A stretch of 56,025 nt of DNA from Chloroflexota bacterium (GTDB lineage: Bacteria; Chloroflexota; Anaerolineae; Aggregatilineales; Phototrophicaceae). Position numbers and translations under genes: made by a program. The notes under the pieces were generated by a model, which had not been told where the DNA came from, searched no databases, and saw nothing but the letters and a program-made list of their open reading frames with translations. The DNA lies in assembly GCA_011523705.1 (NCBI GenBank), contig WTGC01000096.1:1-56025 (forward strand). The letters are read 5' to 3'. This document shows, in pieces, positions 6,895 to 15,552 of this stretch. How positions within the stretch are numbered: the stretch's first letter is position 1; the number at the start of each line of letters is the position of its first letter.

Positions 6895-8082
6895 TCAAAT
6901 GTAAAGTTTGATGATATCGATCAACTCTTGAGCTCGATGCCGAAACGTATGCTGTTTCAGAACGCGTTGACGAGCGGCGCTGCCGATGGCGATTCGCTCC
7001 CTGTCGTTCTCCAGCAAATATTGATAGCGCTCGATTGCCTCTTCGGCGGAACGCACGACGATCAGCTCTTTATCCGGCTCGAACCACTCTTCGATGCCCA
7101 GGTAGGGATTGGCGACGATGCAAGCGCCCAGCGCGCCCAACTCAAAGGGGCGGGACGAAGAAGACGCGTAGACGCTTGCATGCGCGCCACGCGTGATACA
7201 CAGATTGATCTTGCTGCGGCAAACATATTCGCGCAGTTTGCTGAAGCTCAAATAAGGCAGCTGCCTGGCAGCGCCCAGATCGCCCAGGTTCGTGCCCCGC
7301 GCCGCGAACCGCGCGCCGGCGATTGCCCTCGAAGGCGCCGTGATCATCCGGTCGATCCATTCGGAGCGGTATTCGCGGCCATGACCGTAAAAGAGAACAT
7401 CGATATCCTGCGCTGGCACATCAACTGGACTGAAGACCTCCGGATCGGCGCCGTACCATAGGGTATGTACGTTCTCGGCGCCGAGCTCCATGAGCATGGC
7501 GCGACCGCCGCTGCTGTTGCTGATGAAAGCGGTGTATTCCGCCAGGTCCGCGCCTTGATAGATGCGGAAGCCGGAGGCGAATCCCCGCATATTGGGCAGG
7601 CTGGCCGGCACATCGCCATCATAGTAAAAGACCGGTATGTCAAACGTGCTCGTGATTTGGCTTGGCAGTCCGCTAAGTTGATTCAGCGGCACAGTCAGGA
7701 AAAGCAGGGCGTCTATGTCCGTCTCGCGGCGCAGGATCCGCTCGAGGCGCCGCTGCCACAAGGGCGCGATAAACTGATTGGCGACCTTCCTGACGGCTTT
7801 GTCACTCAGAGATTCGCCACTGGCTTCGCTGCTGACGTCGGTTCGCCTTGTCGGCCGCAAGGCGCGAGAGGCGTCGCGGAGCGATTTGAAGAGGTCGCCC
7901 GGCAGGCGCGCGGGATTCGGCTCAGCGCGCCACCAGAGGCTCTCGACCGGCGCGCCTTGATAGGGCGCAGCAATCACCTCAACGCCAATCTCATAAAGCC
8001 CCTTGAGCAGCTGCCACCAGGCTGGGGTCGCGCTGAAAGGCTGGCGTAAATCGAGCGACGAAACAACAACAAGCAGCTTCAT
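6895..8082 (-). CDS. CgeB-like glycosyltransferase family 1 protein
   Basis: A 395-aa GT-B-type glycosyltransferase. The N-terminal MKLLVVVSSLD begins a Rossmann-like strand. The C-terminal third holds RPFELGALGACIVANPYLGIEEWFEPDKEL, the nucleotide-sugar-binding pattern of the CgeB/Glyco_trans_1_2 group, followed by a helix around QHTFRHRAQELIDI. It would transfer a sugar from an activated donor to an envelope or small-molecule acceptor that cannot be told from sequence. The start at 8082 is chosen because the fold begins there; an in-frame start at 8145 would add 21 unlikely residues and reach into the promoter region of the divergent transporter gene. Confidence 0.7.
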   Translation of the reverse strand: MKLLVVVSSLDLRQPFSATPAWWQLLKGLYEIGVEVIAAPYQGAPVESLWWRAEPNPARLPGDLFKSLRDASRALRPTRRTDVSSEASGESLSDKAVRKVANQFIAPLWQRRLERILRRETDIDALLFLTVPLNQLSGLPSQITSTFDIPVFYYDGDVPASLPNMRGFASGFRIYQGADLAEYTAFISNSSGGRAMLMELGAENVHTLWYGADPEVFSPVDVPAQDIDVLFYGHGREYRSEWIDRMITAPSRAIAGARFAARGTNLGDLGAARQLPYLSFSKLREYVCRSKINLCITRGAHASVYASSSSRPFELGALGACIVANPYLGIEEWFEPDKELIVVRSAEEAIERYQYLLENDRERIAIGSAARQRVLKQHTFRHRAQELIDIIKLYI

Positions 8083-8116
8083 ACCGACTCTGAATTTCCT
8101 TCTTGGGCAAAGCGTT

Positions 8117-8167
8117 TTGACGAGTTCCTGCGTGACATTATACAACCGGCGAAATATTGAGTATAAT
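8117..8167 (+). promoter_or_regulatory. Candidate promoters for the first substrate-binding gene
   Basis: Two -10-like boxes lie in the divergent gap: TATACA at 8139-8144 behind TTGACG at 8117-8122 (16-nt spacing), and a perfect TATAAT at 8162-8167 without a good -35. Either would give a short leader to the ATG at 8223, which has an AAGGAG site. Seen by eye only. Confidence 0.35.
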
Positions 8168-8222
8168 GACTATATCGCATTCAACACGCGATAACGTCCA
8201 AACAATAAGGAGACACAGAACA

Positions 8223-9494
8223 ATGAAACGTTCATTCCTTGTACTCACTGTCTTAACCATGATTCTTGGCATGGGCGGCTCTGCAATCGCCGATTCGCAT
8301 TGCATGGACGCGCTGGGCTGCGTCGAGGTGGGTCCTGACGAACCAATTGTTATCGCCTCCATACTGGCCATGTCCGGACCGGCATCGTTTTATGGCGCTG
8401 ATAGCCTTGGCGGCATCGAACTCGCCATCCTTGGGCGGGACGGCATGCTGCTCGGCCGCGATATTGAACTGGTTGAAGAGGACAGCTATTGCGCCGCGGA
8501 AGGCGGTCAAGCAGCCGCGCAGCGCGTCGCCGCCGATGAAACCATCGTAGGCGTCATCGGCACGACCTGCTCCGGCGCGGCGCAAGGCGCCATGCCGATC
8601 ATCAGCGAGGCCGGCATGCTGATGATATCGTCATCAAATACGTCGCCAAGTTTGACCAATGACGACGCCGATGCGGGCGGGACCTACTATCCGGGCTACT
8701 TCCGCACTGCCCATAACGATCTCTTCCAGGGCGCGATGGGCGCGAGGTTCGCCGTAGAAGTGGTCAAAGCCGGCAAGGTCGCGACCATCCACGACGGCGA
8801 CCCCTACACCGAAGGCTTGGCTGTGGTGATGGCGAACGAATTCGCCGGGCTCAATGGCGAAGTGGTCTTCCAGGGCGCGGTCAGCAAGGGCGATACCGAC
8901 ATGAGCGCGATCCTGACGGAAATCGCCGCCAGCGGTCCGGACTTGGTTTACCTGCCCGTATTCACGCCCGAGTCCGAATTCCTGGTCTCGCAGGCGGCCA
9001 ACACGCCGGGCTTGGAAGACGTGAGGATGATGACGGCCGATGGCAGCTTCAACGCCGACTTCGCGCCGAACATTGGGGCTGCGGCAGCGGGCGTCTTAAT
9101 GACCGGACCACACGTTTCCGGCGACGCTTATCAGGAATTCCTCGCTTTGTGGGCGGAGGAGCAGCCCGGTGGCACGGATACGCCACCCAGTGGCTTCCAC
9201 GCCCACGCCTATGACGGGACCAACCTGCTCTTGGACGCCGTTGAAGCCGTGGCGGAAGAAATGGACGATGGCACCTTGGTCATCGGGCGTCAGGCGCTGC
9301 GCGATGCGATGGCGGCGGTCGAAGATTATGAGGGCTTGACCGGCACGCTGACCTGCCAGGAGGCGCCGCTCTACATGGGCGACTGCGCGACCGGCACGGC
9401 ACTGGCTGTATTCGAGATCGGGCAAGCCCAGGTCGACGAAGGCGCGTGGCCGCCGCCGATTGTCTGGGATCTTTCCATGTCGATGGGCGGCTAA
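8223..9494 (+). CDS. ABC transporter substrate-binding protein, branched-chain amino acid type (copy 1)
   Basis: A 423-aa exported binding protein of the LivJ/LivK-like family. A signal peptide occupies about residues 1-23 (KRSFLVLTVLTMILGMGGSAIA then DSHC). The mature part follows the two-lobe plan: GADSLGGIELAILGRDGMLLGRDIELV, CSGAAQGAMPIISEAG, MISSSNTSPSLTN and HDGDPYTEGLA line the expected ligand cleft. AAGGAG 10 nt before the ATG supports the start at 8223 rather than an upstream in-frame ATG at 8157. A hairpin terminator follows, so this gene may be expressed apart from the permease genes. The ligand could be a branched-chain amino acid, an amide or urea-like compound. Confidence 0.88.
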   Translation: MKRSFLVLTVLTMILGMGGSAIADSHCMDALGCVEVGPDEPIVIASILAMSGPASFYGADSLGGIELAILGRDGMLLGRDIELVEEDSYCAAEGGQAAAQRVAADETIVGVIGTTCSGAAQGAMPIISEAGMLMISSSNTSPSLTNDDADAGGTYYPGYFRTAHNDLFQGAMGARFAVEVVKAGKVATIHDGDPYTEGLAVVMANEFAGLNGEVVFQGAVSKGDTDMSAILTEIAASGPDLVYLPVFTPESEFLVSQAANTPGLEDVRMMTADGSFNADFAPNIGAAAAGVLMTGPHVSGDAYQEFLALWAEEQPGGTDTPPSGFHAHAYDGTNLLLDAVEAVAEEMDDGTLVIGRQALRDAMAAVEDYEGLTGTLTCQEAPLYMGDCATGTALAVFEIGQAQVDEGAWPPPIVWDLSMSMGG

Positions 9495-9527
9495 GGCAAA
9501 CAGCCGCAGCCTAACTCGATTCGAAGT

Positions 9528-9570
9528 AGACAAGCCAGGGCGAGACACACTCTGGCTTGTCTTTCGGTTG
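9528..9570 (+). terminator. Hairpin terminator between the two binding-protein genes
   Basis: An 11-bp perfect stem, AGACAAGCCAG (9528-9538) paired with CTGGCTTGTCT (9552-9562), with a 13-nt loop, followed by TTCGGTTG. The T-tract is weak but the stem is strong. It lies 33 bp after the stop of copy 1 and would let the first binding protein be made in excess over the genes beyond it. Confidence 0.6.
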
Positions 9571-9679
9571 AAATGCCGCGCTTGATCCAGCACATTTTAG
9601 ACTGCGCCTGGCGCCATGCGCGGTTTGGCGCAAAACCCGCGACAATTTGGCATTCATCAGACAAGCAGGGAACTGAATA

Positions 9680-10945
9680 GTGATACGACACATTTGCAGC
9701 CTAACATGCGCGATAAGCCTGCTGGCGGTCTTTCTCCTGCCGCTTTCCGCCGTCGGCGCCTGTGACGATCCATTGGGCTGCGTCGAGGTCGCTCCCGATG
9801 ATCCTATCGTCGTTGGCGCTATGCTGGTGATGTCGGGCGCGATCAATTACTTGGGCGAGGATACGCTGGGCGGCGTTGAACTGGCCTTGCTTGATCGCGA
9901 TTACGCGCTGATGGGTCGCGAAATCGAGTTAGTAGTCGAAGACAGCTTGTGCACGGCTGAAGGCGGGCAAGTCGCGGCGCAGCGTATGGCCGCCGATCCG
10001 ACTGTCGTCGGCGCCATTGGCACCAATTGCTCGAGCGCGGCGCAAGGCGCGATACCGATCATCAGTGAATCGGGCATGGTGATGATTGCCCCGTCGAATA
10101 CCTCGCCCAGCCTGACCAATGCGGACATCGCCGCCGGCGGGTCGCATCGGCCCGGTTACTTCCGCACCAGCCAAAATGGCTTAATCGAAGGCATGCGCCT
10201 GGCGCAATTCGCGATATACGCGCTGGGGGCGGAATCGCTGGCGACCGTTCATGACGGAGACCCATACACATCCGGGCTGGCGCAAGCGGTTGCTGACACT
10301 TTCGCCGACCTGGCTGGAGACGTCGTATTCGAAGGCGCTGTCAACAAAGGCGATACCGATATGTCGTCAATCCTGACTGAAATCGCCGTGCATCAGCCAG
10401 ATGTCATTTACGTGCCGCTATTCGAGCCGGAGTCCAACTTCTTCGCCGCCCAGATGCAATATATCGCCGGGCTGGATGATACAATCATACTCGGCGGCGC
10501 GGCCAGCTTTTCCAGCAGTTTCCCGGAGAATACTGGCGAAGCGGCCATTGGCATCTACGTTTCGGGTCCCCTGGTCAGCGGCGACGCCTATGAGAAGCTG
10601 CTGGCGCAATGGCTGGATGAGTATGGCAGCGACCCGCCCAGCGGTTATCATGCCCATGCTTATGACGCGACTAACCTGCTACTGAGCGCATTGGAATCGG
10701 TCGCAGTTGTCAACGACGACGGGGGGCTGTCAGTCGGCCGGCAAGCGCTTCGCGATGCCGTTGCCGCGACGGAAGATTACCCGGGCTTGACGGGCCGCTT
10801 GACCTGCCGCGAAGATTCGCCCTTCGCTGGCGACTGCTCGCCAGGCACGGCGCTGGCCGTGTTCATCATCACGGAAGCGGAAGTCTACGATGACAATTGG
10901 CCGCCGCCACTGGCCTGGAATTTCGCGGTGGACTCATTTGACTAG
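9680..10945 (+). CDS. ABC transporter substrate-binding protein, branched-chain amino acid type (copy 2)
   Basis: A 421-aa paralogue of the preceding protein, alike over its whole length (DPLGCVEVAPDDPIVV, DTLGGVELALLDRDYALMGREIELV, SAAQGAIPIISESG). Start is GTG at 9680, giving a signal peptide at about residues 1-26 (CAISLLAVFLLPLSAVGA). The tandem arrangement suggests local duplication and division of ligand range. Unlike copy 1 it has no obvious terminator before the permease gene, although a separate promoter may lie between them. Both copies keep the paired acidic residues after the signal sequence and the conserved Cys pairs of this subfamily. Confidence 0.87.
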   Translation: MIRHICSLTCAISLLAVFLLPLSAVGACDDPLGCVEVAPDDPIVVGAMLVMSGAINYLGEDTLGGVELALLDRDYALMGREIELVVEDSLCTAEGGQVAAQRMAADPTVVGAIGTNCSSAAQGAIPIISESGMVMIAPSNTSPSLTNADIAAGGSHRPGYFRTSQNGLIEGMRLAQFAIYALGAESLATVHDGDPYTSGLAQAVADTFADLAGDVVFEGAVNKGDTDMSSILTEIAVHQPDVIYVPLFEPESNFFAAQMQYIAGLDDTIILGGAASFSSSFPENTGEAAIGIYVSGPLVSGDAYEKLLAQWLDEYGSDPPSGYHAHAYDATNLLLSALESVAVVNDDGGLSVGRQALRDAVAATEDYPGLTGRLTCREDSPFAGDCSPGTALAVFIITEAEVYDDNWPPPLAWNFAVDSFD

Positions 10946-10967
10946 CCGGCGCCGCATCTAGCATAAT
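10938..10967 (+). promoter_or_regulatory. Candidate promoter for livHMGF
   Basis: TTGACT at 10938-10943 and CATAAT at 10962-10967, 18 nt apart, each matching the sigma-70 consensus at five of six bases. It overlaps the end of the second binding-protein gene and would start transcription about 65 bp before livH. Confidence 0.4.
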
Positions 10968-11037
10968 AGAGCGCGGGACAAAGTTAGAATCGCGTTAAGC
11001 GCCTCCACATTGCCGACTTAGCGTAACGGTTTCGCCG

Positions 11038-12102
11038 ATGTTCAAATGGAAGACTGACGAATTCTCCTGGGTCGATTTCACCATTGATGTGCTGCGCATC
11101 CTCATCGTGCTCGCTGTGGTGGTCGGCGCCTGGAACACGCTTTCCTCTGGTCGCATCACATTCGCCCAGTGGGTGAATCTTTTTGCCGCCGGTTTGTCGC
11201 AGGGCAGCATCTACGCCTTGATCGCGCTCGGTTATACGTTGGTCTACGGCATCCTGCTCATGATCAACTTCGCTCACGGCGAGGTCTTCATGGCGGGCGC
11301 CTTTTCCACCGTATTTCTCGCCGAAGCATTAAATCGCACCGGCTTCCTCAACGAGCAGCCGCTGCTGGCGATTCTGGTGATGATCCTTTTCGCCGGTTTG
11401 GTGTCAATGACGGTGGCGATCCTGCTTGAACGCGTCGCCTACCGGCCCCTGCGCGGCAGCCCGCGGTTGGTCCCCCTGATCACTGCCATCGGCGCGTCCT
11501 TCTTCTTGCAATACACATTCCGCGGTCTGTATGGCTCTGCTTTCAAAGCCTATCCCCAGGTGAAAATCCTGCAGGGCGCTGTTTCGATCGGTGGCATCAA
11601 CATTCCGATCGTGCAGATATTCGTGTTCTGCTCGGCATTGGTTTTGATGCTAGGCTTGTATTGGCTGGTTGAGCGGACGCGCGTCGGCAAAGCGATGCGA
11701 GCTGTCTCGGAGAATAAGGAAGTCGCCCGCCTGATGGGCATTGACATCGACTGGGTGATCATGTTCACCTTCGGCGTCGGCGGCTTTCTGGCTGGTTCCG
11801 CCGGTGTCATCAATGGCATGTTCCGCCCGCAAGGCGTCAACTTTTTCATGGGTTTCATCCCTGGCATCAAAGCCTTCACGGCCGCTGTGCTGGGTGGCAT
11901 CGGCAATATCCCGGGCGCCATGCTGGGTGGTCTCTTCCTCGGCGTGATCGAAGCGATTGGACCCAACCTCGTCCTCGCCGGGCTCGGCATCCCGGGCGCG
12001 AACCAGCTCAAAGATGTCATCGCCTTCACAATGTTGGTGCTGGTGCTGATTTTCCGGCCCCAGGGAATTCTCGGCGAGCGTCTGTCAGAGAAGAAAGCAT
12101 AG
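11038..12102 (+). CDS. livH: Branched-chain amino acid ABC transporter permease LivH
   Basis: A 354-aa inner-membrane permease with about eight hydrophobic helices. Family hallmarks are GLSQGSIYALIALGYTLVYGI, the MINFAHGEVFM loop, and the cytoplasmic coupling segment AMRAVSENKEVARLMGIDID that contacts the ATPases. An extra N-terminal helix of about 35 residues precedes the usual LivH start. It pairs with LivM to form the membrane channel. The gene is followed 15 bp later by livM with an AGGAGG site, indicating one operon. A UrtB-type urea permease is the closest alternative, but no urea genes are near. Confidence 0.92.
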   Translation: MFKWKTDEFSWVDFTIDVLRILIVLAVVVGAWNTLSSGRITFAQWVNLFAAGLSQGSIYALIALGYTLVYGILLMINFAHGEVFMAGAFSTVFLAEALNRTGFLNEQPLLAILVMILFAGLVSMTVAILLERVAYRPLRGSPRLVPLITAIGASFFLQYTFRGLYGSAFKAYPQVKILQGAVSIGGINIPIVQIFVFCSALVLMLGLYWLVERTRVGKAMRAVSENKEVARLMGIDIDWVIMFTFGVGGFLAGSAGVINGMFRPQGVNFFMGFIPGIKAFTAAVLGGIGNIPGAMLGGLFLGVIEAIGPNLVLAGLGIPGANQLKDVIAFTMLVLVLIFRPQGILGERLSEKKA

Positions 12103-12117
12103 GAGGCTCGAATAGAC

Positions 12118-13983
12118 TTGTTTCGTTCTCAGACCTCCAAAACGGTTCTCGCTTTAGGGTTGCTTTCCGGCGCATTTATCTTGTTCACCGGCACCGTCGG
12201 CATGATCGCCGCTTTTCACGAGCGCGAAGTGGTGGACCGATTCATCAGCCTGGGCCAGCTGCTGCTGCTCATCGCGCCTTTTGTCACCGCTTACTTTGTC
12301 GCGGGCCGCCTCGCCGAACATGGCGAAGCGGCGCCACAGATATTGATTGCCGGCCTCGCCGTCGGTCTGTTGACGGCGCTGCCCAGTGTTATTTTGCTCT
12401 TGTTTAATTCTGACGAGTTTCGCTTTCTCTTATTTCTGGTACTTCGGCTCACGCCTTTCGTCGCGGCTTCAGCAATCGCCTGGCAGTGGCGTCAAGCCGG
12501 CGCCGATTCGCAGACGGTCATCGGGATTTGGCTGCTGGTCGCCGTCCTGGTGGGCATCGTTACTTTTTCATTCGCGCTGATCTTCGAGATCAAGGGCGAC
12601 CTGCGCTCGGTGCTGGTCAATATCGACCGCGATTGGGTTGATGTCATCACTTTTGACAATCGCAGAGACTTGCCGCTGGGAATCGCGACCTTTGGTCTTG
12701 TCTCGATCGTGACCGGTTTCGCCGGGTCGGTCCTTTATCTGATGCCGGCCGTTCCGCGCCGAGCGCTGATATACGGTCTGGGCATCACCGCGCTCGTTGG
12801 CGCTTTCGGGGAGACGGCGCGCCTTATCTTGCAAGAGAATATCGATCGCGACACGCTTCGGGAGATCTTTCGCCGCGATACCTTGCGCCAAAACGCCGCG
12901 CTCGCGCTGTTCATCATCAGCACCGCGGCTGGCTTCCTGTGGGCCATCTATGGCAGCCAGGTTCGCACGAGCATTGGCAACATAAACCGATCAAGCCGCC
13001 GCCGCCTGAATATGATCGGCTTGGTCTTATTCGTCGCCTTCATGCTGCTGCTGCCCTGGTTGATCGGCCGTACGCTCAGCGATGTGGCGGTGACGATCGG
13101 CATATTCGTCTTAATGGGTCTGGGCTTGAATATCGCGATTGGTTTGGCCGGTCTGCTCGATCTCGGTTATGTGACCAATTACGCGGTGGGCGCTTACATC
13201 CTCGCCGTTTTGACCTCAATCGGACCGCTTGGGCTTTTTAAGGGGACTTTCACATTCTGGATGGTCATTCCGCTCGCATTGTTGGCGGCAATGTTCGCTG
13301 GCTTCGTCTTTGCTGTGCCGGTGCTGCGAATGCGCGGCGATTATCTCGCTATCGCCACCCTTGGCTTCGGCGAGATCATTGGCAAGTTGGCGATATCCGA
13401 TTGGCTCAAGCCCTTGATCGGCGGCGCCCAGGGCGTTCAAGCGATCCCGAAGCCGATATTCCTCGGCGCTGAACTCAAGAATCCGGAACAACTCTACTAT
13501 ATCGTCTTGGTCGCCAGCCTGGTCTGTCTGTTTGTTTCGATTCGATTGAACAACTCGCGGACGGGTCGGCAGTGGATGGCAATTCGCGAAGACGAAGATG
13601 TGGCGACCGCGATGGGCATCGATACGGCGCGCGCCAAGCTGCTCGCCTTCACCCTGAGTGCGGCGACAGGCGGCGTGGCCGGCGCTATATTCGCCGCGAA
13701 AGTTGGCACGGTCTTCCCCAATAGTTTCACCGTTTTCATATCGATCAACGTTCTGAGCTTGATCATTGTCGGCGGCATCGCCAGCAATCCGGGCATCGTC
13801 GTCGGCGCGATTGTGTTGATCGGCATGCCGGAATTGCTGCGCGAGTTCTCCGAATTTCGCTTCCTGCTTTATGGCGCCTTGCTCATCCTCATGATGATCA
13901 AACGCCCGCAGGGCTTGATCCCGTCAAAGATTGTGACTCATGAACATCAATCGGGCGTCAAAGCCAAACTGGCGACGGAATAA
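12118..13983 (+). CDS. livM: Branched-chain amino acid ABC transporter permease LivM, N-terminally extended
   Basis: A 621-aa permease, much longer than usual LivM (about 320-420 aa). The canonical domain begins near residue 295 and shows GLGLNIAIGLAGLLDLGYVTNYAVGAY, RMRGDYLAIATLGFGEI and MAIREDEDVATAMGIDTARAKLLAF, the ATPase-coupling loop. The first 290 residues form a second, unrelated membrane region with several helices and charged loops (for example LQENIDRDTLREIFRRDTL); I do not recognise it. Start is TTG at 12118 behind AGGAGG. The extension could regulate or stabilise the transporter; that is speculation. It lies between livH and livG in one operon. Confidence 0.9.
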   Translation: MFRSQTSKTVLALGLLSGAFILFTGTVGMIAAFHEREVVDRFISLGQLLLLIAPFVTAYFVAGRLAEHGEAAPQILIAGLAVGLLTALPSVILLLFNSDEFRFLLFLVLRLTPFVAASAIAWQWRQAGADSQTVIGIWLLVAVLVGIVTFSFALIFEIKGDLRSVLVNIDRDWVDVITFDNRRDLPLGIATFGLVSIVTGFAGSVLYLMPAVPRRALIYGLGITALVGAFGETARLILQENIDRDTLREIFRRDTLRQNAALALFIISTAAGFLWAIYGSQVRTSIGNINRSSRRRLNMIGLVLFVAFMLLLPWLIGRTLSDVAVTIGIFVLMGLGLNIAIGLAGLLDLGYVTNYAVGAYILAVLTSIGPLGLFKGTFTFWMVIPLALLAAMFAGFVFAVPVLRMRGDYLAIATLGFGEIIGKLAISDWLKPLIGGAQGVQAIPKPIFLGAELKNPEQLYYIVLVASLVCLFVSIRLNNSRTGRQWMAIREDEDVATAMGIDTARAKLLAFTLSAATGGVAGAIFAAKVGTVFPNSFTVFISINVLSLIIVGGIASNPGIVVGAIVLIGMPELLREFSEFRFLLYGALLILMMIKRPQGLIPSKIVTHEHQSGVKAKLATE

Positions 13984-14004
13984 GGCGAGAGGGCGCGCGC
14001 AATC

Positions 14005-14817
14005 ATGGCGGAAAAGAGCAAGAGCGGTCCGAGCAGGATTCTGGAAGCGAATGGGATGACCAAGCGCTTCGAGGGCCTGGTCGCGGTGGACAGCCTTGAC
14101 TTCTATATTCCCGAGGGCGCCATCGCCAGCATCATCGGACCCAATGGCGCCGGCAAGACCACCTTCTTCAATTGCATCACCGGCTTCTACGAAATAGACG
14201 AAGGCGAGATCCTGTTCAACGGCTCGCGTCTGAATGGCCGATCGCCGGATCAGATCGCGCGCGCTGGCATTTCCCGCACTTACCAAAATATCCGACTATT
14301 CAGCAATATGTCGGCTATTGAGAACATCATGGTCGGCCAGGAGCCCCATCTCAAATCGACCTGGATCGGGGCGATACTCGGGCTGCCGTCGACGCGGGAA
14401 GAAGACCATCAGACGGAAGATCGCGCGCTGGAGCTGCTGCACTTTGTCGGGCTGGAGGGCAAAGGCGACATGCTCTCCAAGAACCTGTCTTATGGCGACC
14501 AGCGGCGTCTGGAAATCGGGCGCGCGCTCGCCAGCCAGCCGAAGCTGATCCTGCTGGATGAACCGACCGCTGGCATGAACCCGCGGGAAACGATAGAAAC
14601 GACTGACTTCATCCGCCGCCTTCGCGATGAGATCGGCATCACCATCGTGCTGATCGAGCACGATATGCGCGTCGTGATGGATATATCGGAACACATCACT
14701 GTCTTGGATTACGGGCGCAAAATCGCCGAGGGATTGCCAGCCGAAATTCAGACCAATAGCGATGTCATTGAAGCTTATCTGGGGCGTGGCGCGGCCGCGG
14801 CCACAGTGGCAAACTAG
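14005..14817 (+). CDS. livG: Branched-chain amino acid ABC transporter ATP-binding protein LivG
   Basis: A 270-aa ATPase. Walker A GPNGAGKTT (about residues 45-53), a Q-loop region TYQNIRLFSNMSAIENIMVGQE, signature LSYGDQRRLEIGRAL and Walker B LILLDEPTAGMN followed by the switch His in IVLIEHDM. The LSYGDQ signature, in place of LSGGQ, is the usual LivG form. It powers the LivHM channel together with LivF. It starts 21 bp after livM and ends 19 bp before livF. Confidence 0.94.
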   Translation: MAEKSKSGPSRILEANGMTKRFEGLVAVDSLDFYIPEGAIASIIGPNGAGKTTFFNCITGFYEIDEGEILFNGSRLNGRSPDQIARAGISRTYQNIRLFSNMSAIENIMVGQEPHLKSTWIGAILGLPSTREEDHQTEDRALELLHFVGLEGKGDMLSKNLSYGDQRRLEIGRALASQPKLILLDEPTAGMNPRETIETTDFIRRLRDEIGITIVLIEHDMRVVMDISEHITVLDYGRKIAEGLPAEIQTNSDVIEAYLGRGAAAATVAN

Positions 14818-14836
14818 CCGAGCAGGGACAAGCTAT

Positions 14837-15547
14837 ATGGCGCTGCTGGAAGTCAACGAGATCCACACCTATTATGGCAACATTCATGCGCTGAAAGGCG
14901 TGTCCTTTGAAGTCGACGCCGGCGAAATTATCGCCTTGATTGGCTCAAATGGCGCTGGCAAGACGACCACGCTGCGCACGATATCGGGTTTGATGGCGCC
15001 GCGCGAAGGCTCGGTTTCATATGACGGCGAAGAGATCTCCAGGACCCGCGCCGACTTGCTGGTTTCGAAAGGCATCTCAATGGTGCCCGAGGGACGCGGC
15101 GTATTTGCCAAGCTCACGGTCGAAGAGAATCTCGATATGGGCGCTTACGTGCGGCGGGATGGCGACGTCAAAGAAGATTTGAAAAGCGCCTATTCACTTT
15201 TCCCGCGATTGGAAGAGCGCAGGAAACAGTTTGCTGGCACCCTCAGCGGCGGCGAACAGCAGATGCTGGCGATTGCGCGCGCGCTAATGTCGAGACCGCG
15301 TCTGCTGCTTCTCGATGAACCTTCCATGGGTTTGGCGCCTGTACTGGTCGATGGCGTCTTTGACACGGTTCAACAGATCGCCAGTGAAGGCGTCACCATT
15401 TTGCTGGTCGAGCAGAACGCGCACATGGCGCTGCAAATCGCCGATCGCGGCTATGTATTGCAGAGCGGCGAGGTCGCCATCAGCGATACCGCGGCCAACC
15501 TGCAGCAGAACGAAACCGTGCAGAAGACCTACCTCGGCATTGACTAA
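14837..15547 (+). CDS. livF: Branched-chain amino acid ABC transporter ATP-binding protein LivF
   Basis: A 236-aa ATPase beginning MALLEVNEIHTYYGNIHALKGVSFEV. Walker A is GSNGAGKTT, the signature is LSGGEQQMLAIARALMSRP, and Walker B is LLLLDEPSMGLAPVLV, all classic LivF. The ATG at 14837 is chosen over an upstream in-frame ATG inside livG because homology starts there and AGGGA precedes it. It completes the livHMGF set. Its stop lies 5 bp before the start of the kinase-like gene. Confidence 0.94.
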   Translation: MALLEVNEIHTYYGNIHALKGVSFEVDAGEIIALIGSNGAGKTTTLRTISGLMAPREGSVSYDGEEISRTRADLLVSKGISMVPEGRGVFAKLTVEENLDMGAYVRRDGDVKEDLKSAYSLFPRLEERRKQFAGTLSGGEQQMLAIARALMSRPRLLLLDEPSMGLAPVLVDGVFDTVQQIASEGVTILLVEQNAHMALQIADRGYVLQSGEVAISDTAANLQQNETVQKTYLGID

Positions 15548-15552
15548 CGCTT

